Below, piece after piece: positions 31,772-45,200 of a stretch of 64,000 nt of DNA (position 1 is its first letter; every line of letters begins with the position of its first letter). Origin of the DNA: Halichondria panicea (lineage: Eukaryota > Porifera > Demospongiae > Suberitida > Halichondriidae). Location of the stretch: contig NC_087386.1 of the NCBI RefSeq assembly GCF_963675165.1, forward strand, positions 5,276,169 to 5,340,168, read 5' to 3'. A model generated the notes under the pieces. The model worked only from the letters and a program-made list of their open reading frames with translations. It made no database searches and was not told the DNA's origin. The position numbers and the translations under genes were made by a program.

Positions 31772-33235
31772 CTCTGTACTCAAAGATAGCTATCATCCAC
31801 ATCCTCCCCTTTAGTAGTGTGTATAGTAGTTGTGTAAATTAATTATAGATCTAGTCATTTCTTGGAGGGGGCAGGGAAATATCTTTCATTGAAATTAAAG
31901 ATAAATGTTTAATATAGATAAATGAATGTAGATTCTACAGTATTTAACTATAGAATAATAGGACTCATGCACTTAATAGCATAAAAACTGTAATAAAATG
32001 GTGTTGCAATGTATAGTTAATTGTGTTCAAGACATGGCAAGGTCTAATTACAGTGTCCTGTGATGACAAAGTAATAAGATGTACTAGAGTAAAGTACCAA
32101 TCATCAGACGTCATCATAATTATGTCGGACACCAATATCTTCAAAACTACAAAAGATACAGACACGAGTCAAAGACCATTTTAAAGCTAATTTCTTTTCT
32201 CCAAATTGTGTAGCTATAGCTATACTGTGAAAATTGTTTGTTTTACAGCTGAATAAAACGCTGTCCAGTGGTTGCAATCGTCGGACACAAACCACGTAAG
32301 TTCGGACAGTGCTGATATTCTCACCAGTAAGAACTCTTGCGAAACTGTAAGAACTGAGGACTATAGCGGAACTCTTTAGCTAGATGCAGACCAAAATCAC
32401 GCAATAATAACAATAATAGCATATGAAATACGCAATAATAAATAGCAATAGACTAATAGCAATAATAATTATAGCGCCAGATAAGAAATAGCATGCTATT
32501 ATTTGAGTATCAGTATGAAATAACAATAATAGCGCCTATAAGAAATAGCATGCTATTATTTGAGTATCAGTATGAAATAGCAATAATAGCGCCTATAAGA
32601 AATAGCATGATATTATTTGCTAATAGCAAAAGATATGAAATTAGCAATAATAGCATAAATATTAGCATGCGCTAAAAGCCCTTAATGGGAAGTTTCCATA
32701 TGACTAGATCTAATTAGATTTCTAAATATCATGTGGAAACTTCCTAAGATCATGTTAGCCATACTGCAATCTGAGTGGCTAAATTAAAGGAAGTGTTCTA
32801 TTCAACTTATGTACTTACTTAGAAAATCATGTACTGTCACTTAGAAAAATCCTGTAGCAGATAAGAACATTCAAATCTGATTGGCTAGATACACAACTCA
32901 CGGTTGCTATGATCTAAATAGTGTCGAATAGGATAGATTTTGTAATGGTATAATCAATTTTTCAAGCAAAAAACAGACATTGCAAATTGTGACGGCAACC
33001 TATAGTATAATTATAGATGCAAAATCAAGCAAGTACATGTACAGTAGATACAGTTTTTAATCGAACAATCTAGTATTTTGCACAAATTCCATTATTGACC
33101 ACATTTTTCATGCAAACAAAATTTAAATGGTGAAATGCATGGCAATGGTTGAGAAACCGCAGTAGACACAAAAATTATAAAATAGTGTATATAAAGCAAT
33201 CTACGTATATATGAGGCTAGCTGCCATGGTAACAG
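31772..33235. other. no gene seen; AT-rich repeats
   Basis: Contains a 57-bp tandem repeat (32474-32640) and a palindrome GGAAGTTTCCATATGA...TCATGTGGAAACTTCC at about 32688-32757, part of which recurs at about 47742. Confidence 0.5.
32474..32640. repeat. 57-bp tandem repeat, nearly three units
   Basis: The units start at about 32474, 32531 and 32588 with GCGCCTATAAGAAATAGCATG. They contain the inverted words CAATAATAGC / GCTATTATT and are embedded in AATAATAGC-rich sequence. Confidence 0.85.
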
Positions 33236-36200
33236 TCAGTGTAGTAGTTGACACACTTGAGTGTGTCCTTTCCTAGCCAGATCATAGGCAGTATTCCCAG
33301 CCTGTATAGTGGGTATGTGAGCAGTTAGTGTGGAAAATTAACAGTGGATCGAGACAGCAACACAATTACACATAATCCATGGTGATGAACACATAGACGA
33401 TTAAAATCATGCACTGTGACTCACATTAGTCTTGATATTGACGTCAGCCTTGGCCTCCAACAACATTGTAACAACTTCACAGTGACCCTTGGCAGTATGC
33501 AATGCCGTCCAACCATTCTGTACACATCCAAATAATTTAAAGCAGACAAGCAGTAAGTCTCACCTTTTGTTGAATGTCAACTTGAGCCTTTTCAGCAATC
33601 AACAATTTCACTGCCCTCACATGACCATTCTGAGCAGCTACATGCAACGCAGTGGCTCCATAATTCTGTACAGATATTACACAATATCACTCATACAATA
33701 TCGCATGACTATCTCACTAATGTCAGGGGATACACCAACTACCAGTGCTCTCTACACAAACATGACTAGCTCTGGTGTCTAATAGACCAGGTCAACAGAA
33801 CATGGGGAGGCTCTGTGGCTAGTGGCCTCTAAGATGTGTGTACAGCTACATACACTCACCTCTTCGGGTACATCAACATTGGCCCCAGCATCGATTAGGA
33901 GCTCCATACATTTCTGGTGACCATTGAAACTGGCTGTCCAAAGAGGGGTCTTTCCCGACTGTACATGAGGAAAACAATGTAAATAGCATGTTGTGGGAAA
34001 TTACACTCACCTCTTCGGGTACATCAACATTGGCCCCAGCATCGATTAGGAGCTCCATACATTTTTGGTGACCACTGAAACTGGCTGTCCAAAGAGGGGT
34101 CTTTCCCGACTGTACATGAGGAAAACAGTTAATGTATAGCATGTTGTGGGAAATGTGTTTGTACAACCATAGATTATTGAAGAGAGGGATTAGAAACACA
34201 TAAGTAAATGCGTGGCCCATCCGTGTTATGGTTACGTTTCCTCCTTTTCTGCCTCCGTCACATGAAATTGACCTTTGTCCTATAATAACTTTAGTAAATA
34301 CATCTTTAACAGCCAAAAAGACAGGCAGGAAGGTGACTAGCCAGAAAGAGACATGAGACAGGCAGGAAGGCTACTAGGATCAAGTTGGGCTACTAGCTTC
34401 CATTTGTGTTTCAAAAGTTAGTATTAGAGGAGCTCTTTGTCATTGTATGAAGGAGTCTACAGTGGGATCAGACGGAATATTAATAGAAGTTCAAGAACAC
34501 CTCAACTCTCTTTTAAAATTATTGCAATTATTGTACTGTTTGTACTCATAATGTAAATACAGAAATAATTATGCAATTTCCTTGAATGTCCTCTTTGGTA
34601 GTCGTTCAGTGAACGTGCTACAGTCTGCCGATGTAAACCTGAAAAAGCATCATCAGATGCACACAATCTGAGATTAAACAATATCAGTTTGAGATAACCT
34701 TGGGTCTTCCAACTGACATTTTCGTCGTTTATTCTCTCATAACTTTCCCCCAAAAACTTGGCGACCCATTAGTATAACTAAAAATGAAGTGTAAAAAAGC
34801 ACGTAGTAACATTAAAGGGTCACTTCTAGCCTATACACATTTGCTACTTCAACACCCACAAAATCCCGCAAGTGAAAGTCATGAGTGTGATCATAATAAA
34901 CTTGACAGCAAATACTACCATGGAGAGTCAATCACAAAGTTGCTACATTGAAAGCACATACCACTGTGCTTGTCTCCAATCTCGAACAGGTTGTACTTCT
35001 TTTTGGAGAGATAAAAAAACCCACAATCCTCAACCAGTCAAGAAAAGCTCATGAAACTCCTTTAGTAGACACTTTCAGGTGAAGGTTACAACTATATATT
35101 AGGTAATATAATATAAAGAGCATAGTACTCGCTGACACGGCCCTGCCCCTGAGGCCAAGGCACTTCTCTGTCCTTCTAAAAAAAACTCCATGCTTCAGGT
35201 CGCCACAACAGTACTGCGTGGGCTAAGCGAAACACGAATGGGCCAGAATTTCACTGAGTCCAGGCATGCGTTTCCAATCCCAATCCCTCACTTCAATAAT
35301 CTATGGTACAACAAAACCAACCTTGGTCTGAGTATTGACAGTAGGCTTGGCTGCTAAGAGGACCCTCACTATCTCATCATGTCCATTCTCACTGGCTGCA
35401 TACAGAGCTGTCTGGTTGTCCTGTTATAGACCATAAACCATATAATTATATATCACAGCAACTAGACCAGCTAATTTTACACTCTCCACTACTCAGTCCA
35501 CTCATACACAGAGGTGATAGTATACGCACACTCAACCATGGAATCAGCAGAGTACACAAACACCACCATGCAGCGTGACTCACATTAGTCTTGATGTTGA
35601 CGCCAGCCTTTGCCTTTAACAACATTCTAACAACTCCACAGTGACCCTGGTGACTGGCAATGTGCAATGCCGTCCAACCATCCTGTACACATCTAAATAA
35701 TTTTAAGCACACAAGCAGTAAATCTCACCTTATTTTGAATGTCAACCCTAGCCTTTTCAGCAATCAACAATTCCACTGCCCTCACATGACCATTATAAGC
35801 AGCTACATACAACACAGTGGTTCCATCCTGTACAGAGTCAAGATAGTCATGCACTCATCACAGACACACTCATTATACAATATCACATGACTATCTAATG
35901 CTTCATTGACATCATCTGCATAATGTCAATGAAAGCACCGCGGGTGCTGATGCCTCGGTGGAGGTATCAAAGCAACATAACATAAGCAATTATATCTGAT
36001 CATGATGAATATTTTTTTGCATTAATTGCATGCTAGGCAGAATCCAGAATCACAGGGAACTCAAAGGGTGGGTAATGATCGACGATAATTGTTGTTAAAA
36101 ACGATCTATGCCAAAATTCCAAGTCTAAAATTATAATAGCTGCATCAGCAGAGCTTTGCAGCTCTCTTCTCACTCTTGCAGCCAAGCGTTCTAGCTAGTG

Positions 36201-39200
36201 CAGAGCTAACTACTAAATAGAGTAGCAACACTCCATGGACAAGATTTGCTACGCACTCTTCTGAAAAGGCATCAAGTAAGCAAAACTAGGCATAACTCGA
36301 GAACTATGCAAGCATCATTTTGCAAATCCACGACTAAAATCGAAAACATGACTAGAAGCCTATAGAAACTCTTACTTGCATTTTATTGATCCTTGAGCAG
36401 CTGTAGCAGTCTACACAGATCAGACACACAGACACACATATACACACAAAAACATACCTATACCGTATACCTCGCTTGCACATATGCGCACCGAGGCATA
36501 ACAACATTCTAACAACTCGACATGCAGTTACCCTGGTTACTGGCAATGTGCAATGTCGTCCAACCATTCTGTACACATCCAAATAAGCAAACAAGCAGTA
36601 AATCTCACCTTTTGTTGAATGTTAACTTTAGCTTTTTCAGCAATCAACAATTCTACTGCCCTCACATGACCATTCTGAGAAGCTACATACAACGCAGTGG
36701 TTCCAATCTGTACAGAGTCAAGATATAGTGTGAGCAGGTGAACCATCACTCATCACAGACCCACAAACTATACAATATCACATGACTATCTACACTAATG
36801 TTACCAACTACCAGTTCTCACAAACATGACTAGCTCTGCATGGTGTCTAATGGACTAGGTCAACAGAAAATGGGTGGCTAGTGGCCTCTGAGATGTGTGT
36901 ACAGCTACTTACACTCACCTCATTAGGTACATCAACATTGGCCCCAGCATCGATTAGGAGCTCCATACATTTCTGGTGACCATCAAAACTGGCTATCCAA
37001 AGAGGGGTCTTTCCACACTGTACATAGGACGAAAACAATGTAAACAGGAAATGTGTTAGTACAACAAAACCAACCTTGGTCTGGGTGTTAACTATAGCCT
37101 TGGCTCCTAAGAGGACCCTCACTATCTCATCATGTCCATTCCCACTGGCTGCATACAGAGCGGTCTGGTTGTTCTGTTAGACAATAAACCATATAGTTAT
37201 ACATAATAATTGCAACTGGACCAGCTAATTGTACACTCTCCACTACTCAGTCCACTCATACACGTACACAGAGGTGACAGTATACACACACTCAACCATG
37301 GAATCAGCAGAATACACAAACACCACCATGCAGCGTGACTCACATTAGTCTTGATGTTGACGTCAGCTTTGGCCTCCAACAACATTCTAACAACTCTATA
37401 GTGACCCTCCTTACTGGCAATGTACAATGCTGTGGCTCCATTCTGTACACATCCAAATAATTTTTGGCAGACAAACATTAAATCTCACCTTTTGTTGAAT
37501 GTCAACTTTAGCTTTTTCAGCAATCAACAATTGTACTGCCCTCACATGACCATTCTGAGAAGCTACATACAACGCAGTGGTTCCAATCTGTACAGAGTCA
37601 AGATATAGTATGAGCAGGTGAACCATCACTCATCACAGACCCACGAACTATACAATATCACATGACTATCTACACTAACGTTACCAACTACCGGTTCTCA
37701 CAAACATGACTAGCTCTGCATGGTGTCTAATGGACTAGGTCAACAGAAAATGGGTGGCTAGTGGCCTCTGAGATGTGTGTACAGCTACTTACACTCACCT
37801 CATTAGGTACATTAACATTGGCCCCAGCATCGATTAGGAGCTCCATACATTTCTGGTGACCATCAAAACTGGCTATCCAAAGAGGGGTCTTTCCACACTG
37901 TAGATAGGAGGAAAACAATGTAAACAGGAAATGTGTTAGTACAACAAAACCAACCTTGGTCTGGGTGTTAACTATAGCCTTGGCTCCTAAGAGGACCCTC
38001 ACTATCTCATCATGTCCATTCCCACTGGCTGCATACAGAGCGGTCTGGTTGTTCTGTTAGACAATAAACCATATAGTTATACATAATAATTGCAACTGGA
38101 CCAGCTAATTGTACACTCTCCACTACTCAGTCCACTCATACACAGAGGTGACAGTATACACACACTCAACCATGGAATCAACAGAGTACACAAACACCAC
38201 CATGCAGCGTGACTCACATTAGTCTTGATGTTGACGTCAGCTTTGGCCTCCAACAACATTCTAACAACTCTATAGTGACCCTCCTTACTGGCAATGTACA
38301 ATGCTGTGGCTCCATTCTGTACACATCCAAATAATTTTTGGCAGACAAACATTAAATCTCACCTTTTGTTGAATGTTAACTTGAGCCTTCGCTGCAATTA
38401 AAACTTTCACTGCTCTCACATGACCATTCTGAGCAGCTACATACAACGCAGTGGTTCCATCCTGTACATAGTCAGATCCACTCATTACACAATATCACTC
38501 ATACAATATCACATGACTATATATACACTAATATGTCAGGGTACGACACAGTTTTTTAATTGAATTTCACAGTTTACCGCGACAAACTAGACTTGTAAAA
38601 CGCTTGTACCTGACTGTTTAGCTACCGTAGAAACTGGATTATTAGCACATGCATGCATGCGTTCAGCTCTATATACGAGAATGCACCTATAATTATAATG
38701 CAGTCATTTTCGAGCCCCACTCAGTAACCGGTGAGTAACCCTAACATATCACTATTTTCAGAATTTCATGAAGTGCTAAAAATAGAAATTTCTATTTTTA
38801 GCAAATTACACTAGCTGTTAACAACCACCTCCGAATAAAGGCCAGTTGCTATAATAACGGCCAGGCACCCAGGTCCCAAATGAGCAGTTTGTGTACAAAA
38901 TAACCTCTCAACAAAGGCCACCTCTATAAAGGCCAAAACATTGTTCCCCAAAAGTGTCCGTTATAGAGGGGGGGCTCCACTGTAGTTCACATTTGTTTGA
39001 ATTCTGCTATTTTGCTGTTGCATGCTCTCTCTTGTTTTATACGCCCTTGGTATTATATTACAGTTCATTTTACAACATTTAAGGAACTGGAACAAAAGGG
39101 TCCAAGTCTACCTCATCTATGTCTCACATTCTCTCAGCATGATCAGACGAGAGTCCCTCCAGATTAATATAGCTACATGCACTGTAAAAGCTAGAGATAA

Positions 39201-42200
39201 ACAAAACAAACCTTGGCTGTTGACATAATCGAATAAATAGATCTTTATATCCCATTGCTATGTTGTTGCCATGCAGCATAATGCACTGCTGAAAGTCATA
39301 TTGCACTGACCACAAAGTCATAATGCACTAACCACAAAACGCCCCTTTGGCACATTAGACAGACAATTAATTATCATGAGAAATAACAAGTATCAAATAA
39401 GTAAAGCCATGCAGGAATGTTCAGCACTGCTGGACTGGACTCTGGAGCTTCTTCTTTGCAACCTTTTAACCATGCACGTTTTAAAATTGTTCAAGGTTCA
39501 TTTTGTGGAAGAGTCTGTGTTCCTAGACCTAGTTCTCGACCTCGTGATGCATGCCAATTCTGTTTCACCATAGCACTAGAAGCGGCTCTTTTTGCTGGGG
39601 CTTGAGCTGTTTTGCAGCAGTGTCGAGGCGAGCTTCTTGGCTTGACCGCGGAGGGCTGTTGAGCAGAAGTTACACTGAGATCGAGAGTAGTGGGGTGGGG
39701 CTGTTTCTTCGCAGCATGCAGTAAGTGGGGTGGGGCTGTTTCTTTGCAGCAGTAGTGGGGTGGGGCTGTTTTGCAGTGGTTCAGCGTTGGGACTCCAACA
39801 ATTTTGTGTCAAGCCATTTGTCGGTCATGTCAATCTTATACGCTGCAGATACTGGAGTCTAGAAGAGAGAAGAGAGCTGTGTCTAGAGTTGTCTCTGTCA
39901 TCTTTTTGTGCAGTTTATATTGTGTTACTAAGACAGTGTTATGTTGCTATGCCCTCGGGATATAAACTAGTTATAACACGTGCACTCGGGATGCATGGCA
40001 TATATTACACTCACCTCGTGCTTCAGTGCAGTATATTCCATATCCCTTGTGCCCGTGTTATAACTATAACATAAAAACCGGAGGAGTGATCAGTTTATAT
40101 AGAAGCAACATGCATACTGTAGAGGATCACTTCAGCTGCGATCTACCTTGAATAAAGGTCACGTGTAGAGCTAGTCAACATGCAAGTCCAAGCTTCTTAG
40201 CTTTTGCTTGCTTTTACAAAGACGCTTTAACATCGAAATCTGCCACTATTAATTTACTTGTTGCCCAGTGAGTGGGCAGATCAAAGCAATCCAGTGCTCA
40301 GTATATGGCATGTTGGCATCACTGCCATGGCTACCATATATTGCACTGCATTATATGGCATAATGCACTGGATTATATGCACATGCAGTAGATTTCTTTA
40401 AGAAATATCCATTTTGGGACTGATGCCCCACCATCCAACCCAATAACTCATTTGGTTCCTTTTATAGGCTACTACCTTTATAACTACTAGTGGGAAGAAA
40501 ACCTAAAAAATTTACTATGGAATTCAGCAAAACTAATGAATACACTAAATTCCTTCAAAACACATGTATTTTAGCCAACAATAATTTCATCATTTGCATA
40601 GGTAAATTAAATCTAAGCTAGCTATAGCTATAGAAAATTGCTGGAGAGATATGGAGGAAGTAACAGCAACTTTTGAATACTGCTCTGTCTTCTTATGGCG
40701 CTTACTTGCAGGGGGCATGTTCTCTTTTGCCATTTCTTGTAAGTAATCGTCTTGGAAGATTTGTTCAGCTTCAGGGGATATCCAGTCCAAAATATCGTCA
40801 CTTATAATTCGCTGGTCGTCAGGAATGGTCCACCAGTCGATCTCTAGCTCCTCCGTAGCTGCTGTAAATCTTTGACTGTTGTTATGGAGGCATAGTTTGA
40901 CGTCATCCGTTGTTATGGAAGCACCAATCAGAAGAGTTGACGTCATAGCGTTTGGGCAACAAGTTAACTTGTTGCAATTGCTATCCATGCTGTAAACGCA
41001 AGCTATGGCATCCAGATGAGCAGGCTCATAAATTACTAACAGACAGACAAACAAATAAACAAACAAACCAACGGACTACTATACCCGCTGGCCACCCACG
41101 CGCGCCTCGGATAATTAGCTGATAAATTTTCACTAATATCCTTTGCATAATTGGAAAAGCGATTCAATTTAAGTACAAATAACCTGCAGTTGAGCTAGTC
41201 TCATGAATCAGCCGCCCTTCTTTTGGGAAGAGCGTCTGAGCACTCTTGTCATGAGGTCAATTCAAAATGAAATGTTGATTGCTCACAAAACCAATGGAAT
41301 GTAATCAAATTTGTATTTTATGCCCCCATGTATACAGTGCAACAACCAAAGAGAGTAGAACTTTTAATTTTTTATGCTTTTGTGAATATCTTCTAAACTA
41401 AATGTGATTGGATCAATTTGAGTGCAGGTACTGAAAGTTCAACTATTGGCGTTTCCATTGGACCACCACCTGTTACATCATATGACATCATCATTCCAAA
41501 ATGGCTGTTAGAATATGTGTACATTGAAAATATGTTAGGCATGAAACTATCTTATATGTTTGAGTTAAGATCTGAAATTTGTTGTGCAAGTACATCATTA
41601 CCTTGTGCAACGTTTGAGCTCCAACAGAGGTGCAGGCTACTGGTAGGTTCTGAGATACACAGAATTTTGTAAATTTATAGTAGCAAATGTGTTAGGCATT
41701 TATTTTTTGAGTTTATGCTAGTTTAAGGTCTGATTTTTGAGGAGCATGTACTACAATAGTATACTTTTCACTGTACTAACTTACAGGAGCTAGACCAGTC
41801 TCTTCTTTGCTAGAGCGGCTCTTCTTGCCCAAAATGGTGATTTTAGCTGATTTTTTTGGTTTTTGTTGTGTAGTAATGTAATTTGCCACGCCCCTGTGAC
41901 ACATTATGACTGACCAACTGTGTGTAGTTGTCAGGTAGACATCACATGAACTTGGATGTAGCAAATAACGACAAGATGATTTGTGATGTCACAAATCAAT
42001 GAATATCATTGCTTACGTCAGAAAAAGCAGTAAAAAGCATCAAAACGAAGCAAAATCACCATTTTTGACTAGAAGGGCTGCTCTAGCAAAGAAGAGACTG
42101 GTCTAGCTCCTGTAAGTTAGTACAGATGAAAAGTATACTATTGTAGTACATACTCCTCAAAAATCAGACCTTAACTAGCATAAACTCAAAAAATCAATGC

Positions 42201-45200
42201 CTAACACATTTGCTACTATAAATTTACAAAATTCTGTGTATCTCAGAACCTACCAGTAGCCTGCACCTCTGTTGGAGCTCAAAAGTTGCACAAGGTAATG
42301 ATGTACTTGCACAACAAATTTCAGATCTTAACTCAAACATATAAGATAGTTTCATGCCTAACATATTTTCAATGTACACATATTCTAGCAGCCATTTTGG
42401 AATGATAATGTCATATGATGTAACAGGTGGTGGTCCAATGGAAGCGCCAATAGTTGAAGTTTCAGTACCTGCACTTAAATTGATCCAATCACATTTAGTT
42501 TAGAAGATATTCACAAAAACGTAAAAAATCAAAAGTTCTACTCTCTTTGGTTGTTGCACTGTATTTGTTAATTGTTAATAATTGTACAAATCATCAAGCG
42601 CAGGCATCTCTCAAGATCAACACATGCTCAATCTATTTGTTTTGCCTGTGGTGCTAACTCTGTGCCCCAAGGACCCCAGTTCTTTGTTGCCTCCAAATTC
42701 ATCACCTAGCTGGACTTCTGCAATCTGATTGGTCAAGACGGAATTCAGTCTTGGCAACTAAAATTGTGTCTTCCCAAAAGAAGGGCAGCCGATTTATGAG
42801 ACTATACAGTTGAGCATGCATGCGCTTAAAATAAAGATACGCTTATATATATAGTAAATACGCTTATAGTCGAGTCTTACTGCTGGAAAAGAAGGCATGC
42901 AGAGTTGCAACTTTATAATCTTGGGCTGCTACTTCAGCATGGCTTTTGTCAGTATTGATTGTCTCGCAGCAGGAATGGTAGCTGCTAACTGTTCTGATTC
43001 TATTGATAGTATGTGTTTGTACAACAAAACCAACCTTGGTCTGAGTGTTGACTGTAGCTTTGGCTGCTAAGAGGACCCTCACTATCTCATCATGTCCATT
43101 GTTACTGGCCCAGTAAACAGCAGTCCAACTATCCTGTAGATCGAGACAATAGCATCTACAAACTAACACCCCTATAAAATAGTCTATAGTAGAGTGTATT
43201 CCCCTCACCTTGTCTGCCTGGTTGGGATCAGCCCCACACTCCAGTAACTCCAGAACCACACCCACGTTACCCGTCCTACAAGCATCCAGAAATGCCTGAG
43301 AAAAAACATGCTATCAGTAACACACCCAAAATATAAAATTGTATGTGCATGCACATATTGTTAAAGCCAATAGGCCTAGGGTTGGCACTATAATTATACT
43401 TCTGTAGCTTTTTAGCACTTTTCACGTATATAGTTACATCTCTGCAGGGAAGGCTGAAAACTGACTACACAGCTATTTTGTAGAGCTATATTTGTATAAT
43501 TAGAGATTTAAAAAACGTTCACATGCATATACATTTCTAAAGTGCACTATATATATATATATATAATTATTATCGCATTTTACTGCAAATGAGTAACTAA
43601 GGTTCTTGAGAAGCTTTTCCTCTTTGTACAAGTGATATTCTACAATCAGTTTCCAAACAACTAATTGGCCATGGGCATTTTTCTCAGATTTTCGATCTCT
43701 TTCACGAGGCACATGACAGGGTTTGAAATAACAGTCTGACATCTGACAAAATCCGGTCATTATGTGCACGTGACAGATCATTGCACGTGTTAGTCAGACA
43801 TTTTGTCAGAGCATACATGTATGTAGAGCTAGCCAGTTTGGGTTAGCTATTTAGCACTCCCTTGTCGGAGTTCTAGTAGCTCAGTCAGAACAAGAAGTGT
43901 GGAGAAATGGATCAGTGAAAATGACCAAGAATTACAAATTGCCTCATGGATGTAGTTAGCTAGCTGAGAGCAAGCAAACTATCTGAAGTTCTTAGTTTGT
44001 TCTTTCACTTTGGTTGGTGGGTCTCTCTCTACAAAGTTTCATGATAAGCTATCAGGCCTAAGAAACTTGAATGAGTTTATTGATGGCTCAAGGAATACTC
44101 GAGCGTCCAACTTAATTTCTCATTTTCGGGAAAAGACTATGCATGGCCCAAGATATTTTGTCAACCAAAATAGACTTTGAAGATCATGCTGCCAGCCTCA
44201 TGCACAAGATCAAAAACCAATTAATGAATGCATGCATGTGTGCCTAATTTTGAATATAGAAATTATAAATTGTATGGCCAACTTTATGTTGATTGCATGT
44301 CCGAGCAAAATTCGGATCAAAACAATAATTGGACTGACATTAATTTTCGACAGTCATGCTAATATTTTTAGCGCGAGCCCTGCATGACTTGTCAGGCTCT
44401 ACTCAGAGGAGGTTCGACAGGGTCAAAAGGAAAGTATAATAACATTAGAAAATTATTGCATACTGCATTCCTGACCTTTAGACGTACCCAATGCGTACTG
44501 CAATCCTGACCTTTGGACCCAATGCGTTAGTATAGTTAACACGCATAACGCAAACTATATTATTTTTGATTTTAAAGGCACATTTATTTCTATAAGAAGC
44601 TTTTTTTTATGTAAAAGAACTATAAGGCTTAGTCTAAGCACGTTTTTGAAGGCTGTTAATGTCTGTCAGCACTGCATGCTATATATACTTCATGCGTTTT
44701 ATAAACGTTGGTCAAAATGGGCGTGGTGTAGAGTTCAAAAGGTGGAATTTCTCGCTTCCTACCGCTGAGGTACATCGAATTGATCGTTATTATTGAATCA
44801 AGAGAACTGATCAAAATGATAAAAGATCAGATGAAATAGCAATAGGTGGATCTCCATGGAGCACGTGATTAATTCATTAATGACCTTTTGACCCTGTCAA
44901 ACCTCCTCTGGGCTCTACTTCTGTTACCTAGAAAATTCCGCATGACTATTTGAGAGGCTCGGGGTTGTCCTCAATCTCAAAGAGAGCGGCCAGTTATCGA
45001 GAAACACATTGTGACTATACTGCATGGAAACAGAAAAATCTGTGACAGAGTGTCTTCCAAGTTATTGTCTTCCCATTTTCATATGTTGCACTCAGGTACA
45101 CTCTGTCTAGTTATTGTCTTCCTGCCTATAATCTACTCTATTATAGCCTGTTGCACTCCAATCAGTTACTCTGTATTCTTCCAAGTTGCCAAGCTGTCGT

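Noticed and set aside
39376-40074. Plus-strand ORFs near 39.4-40.1 kb
   Set aside because: They overlap a G-rich minisatellite and have no recognisable domain or splice context.
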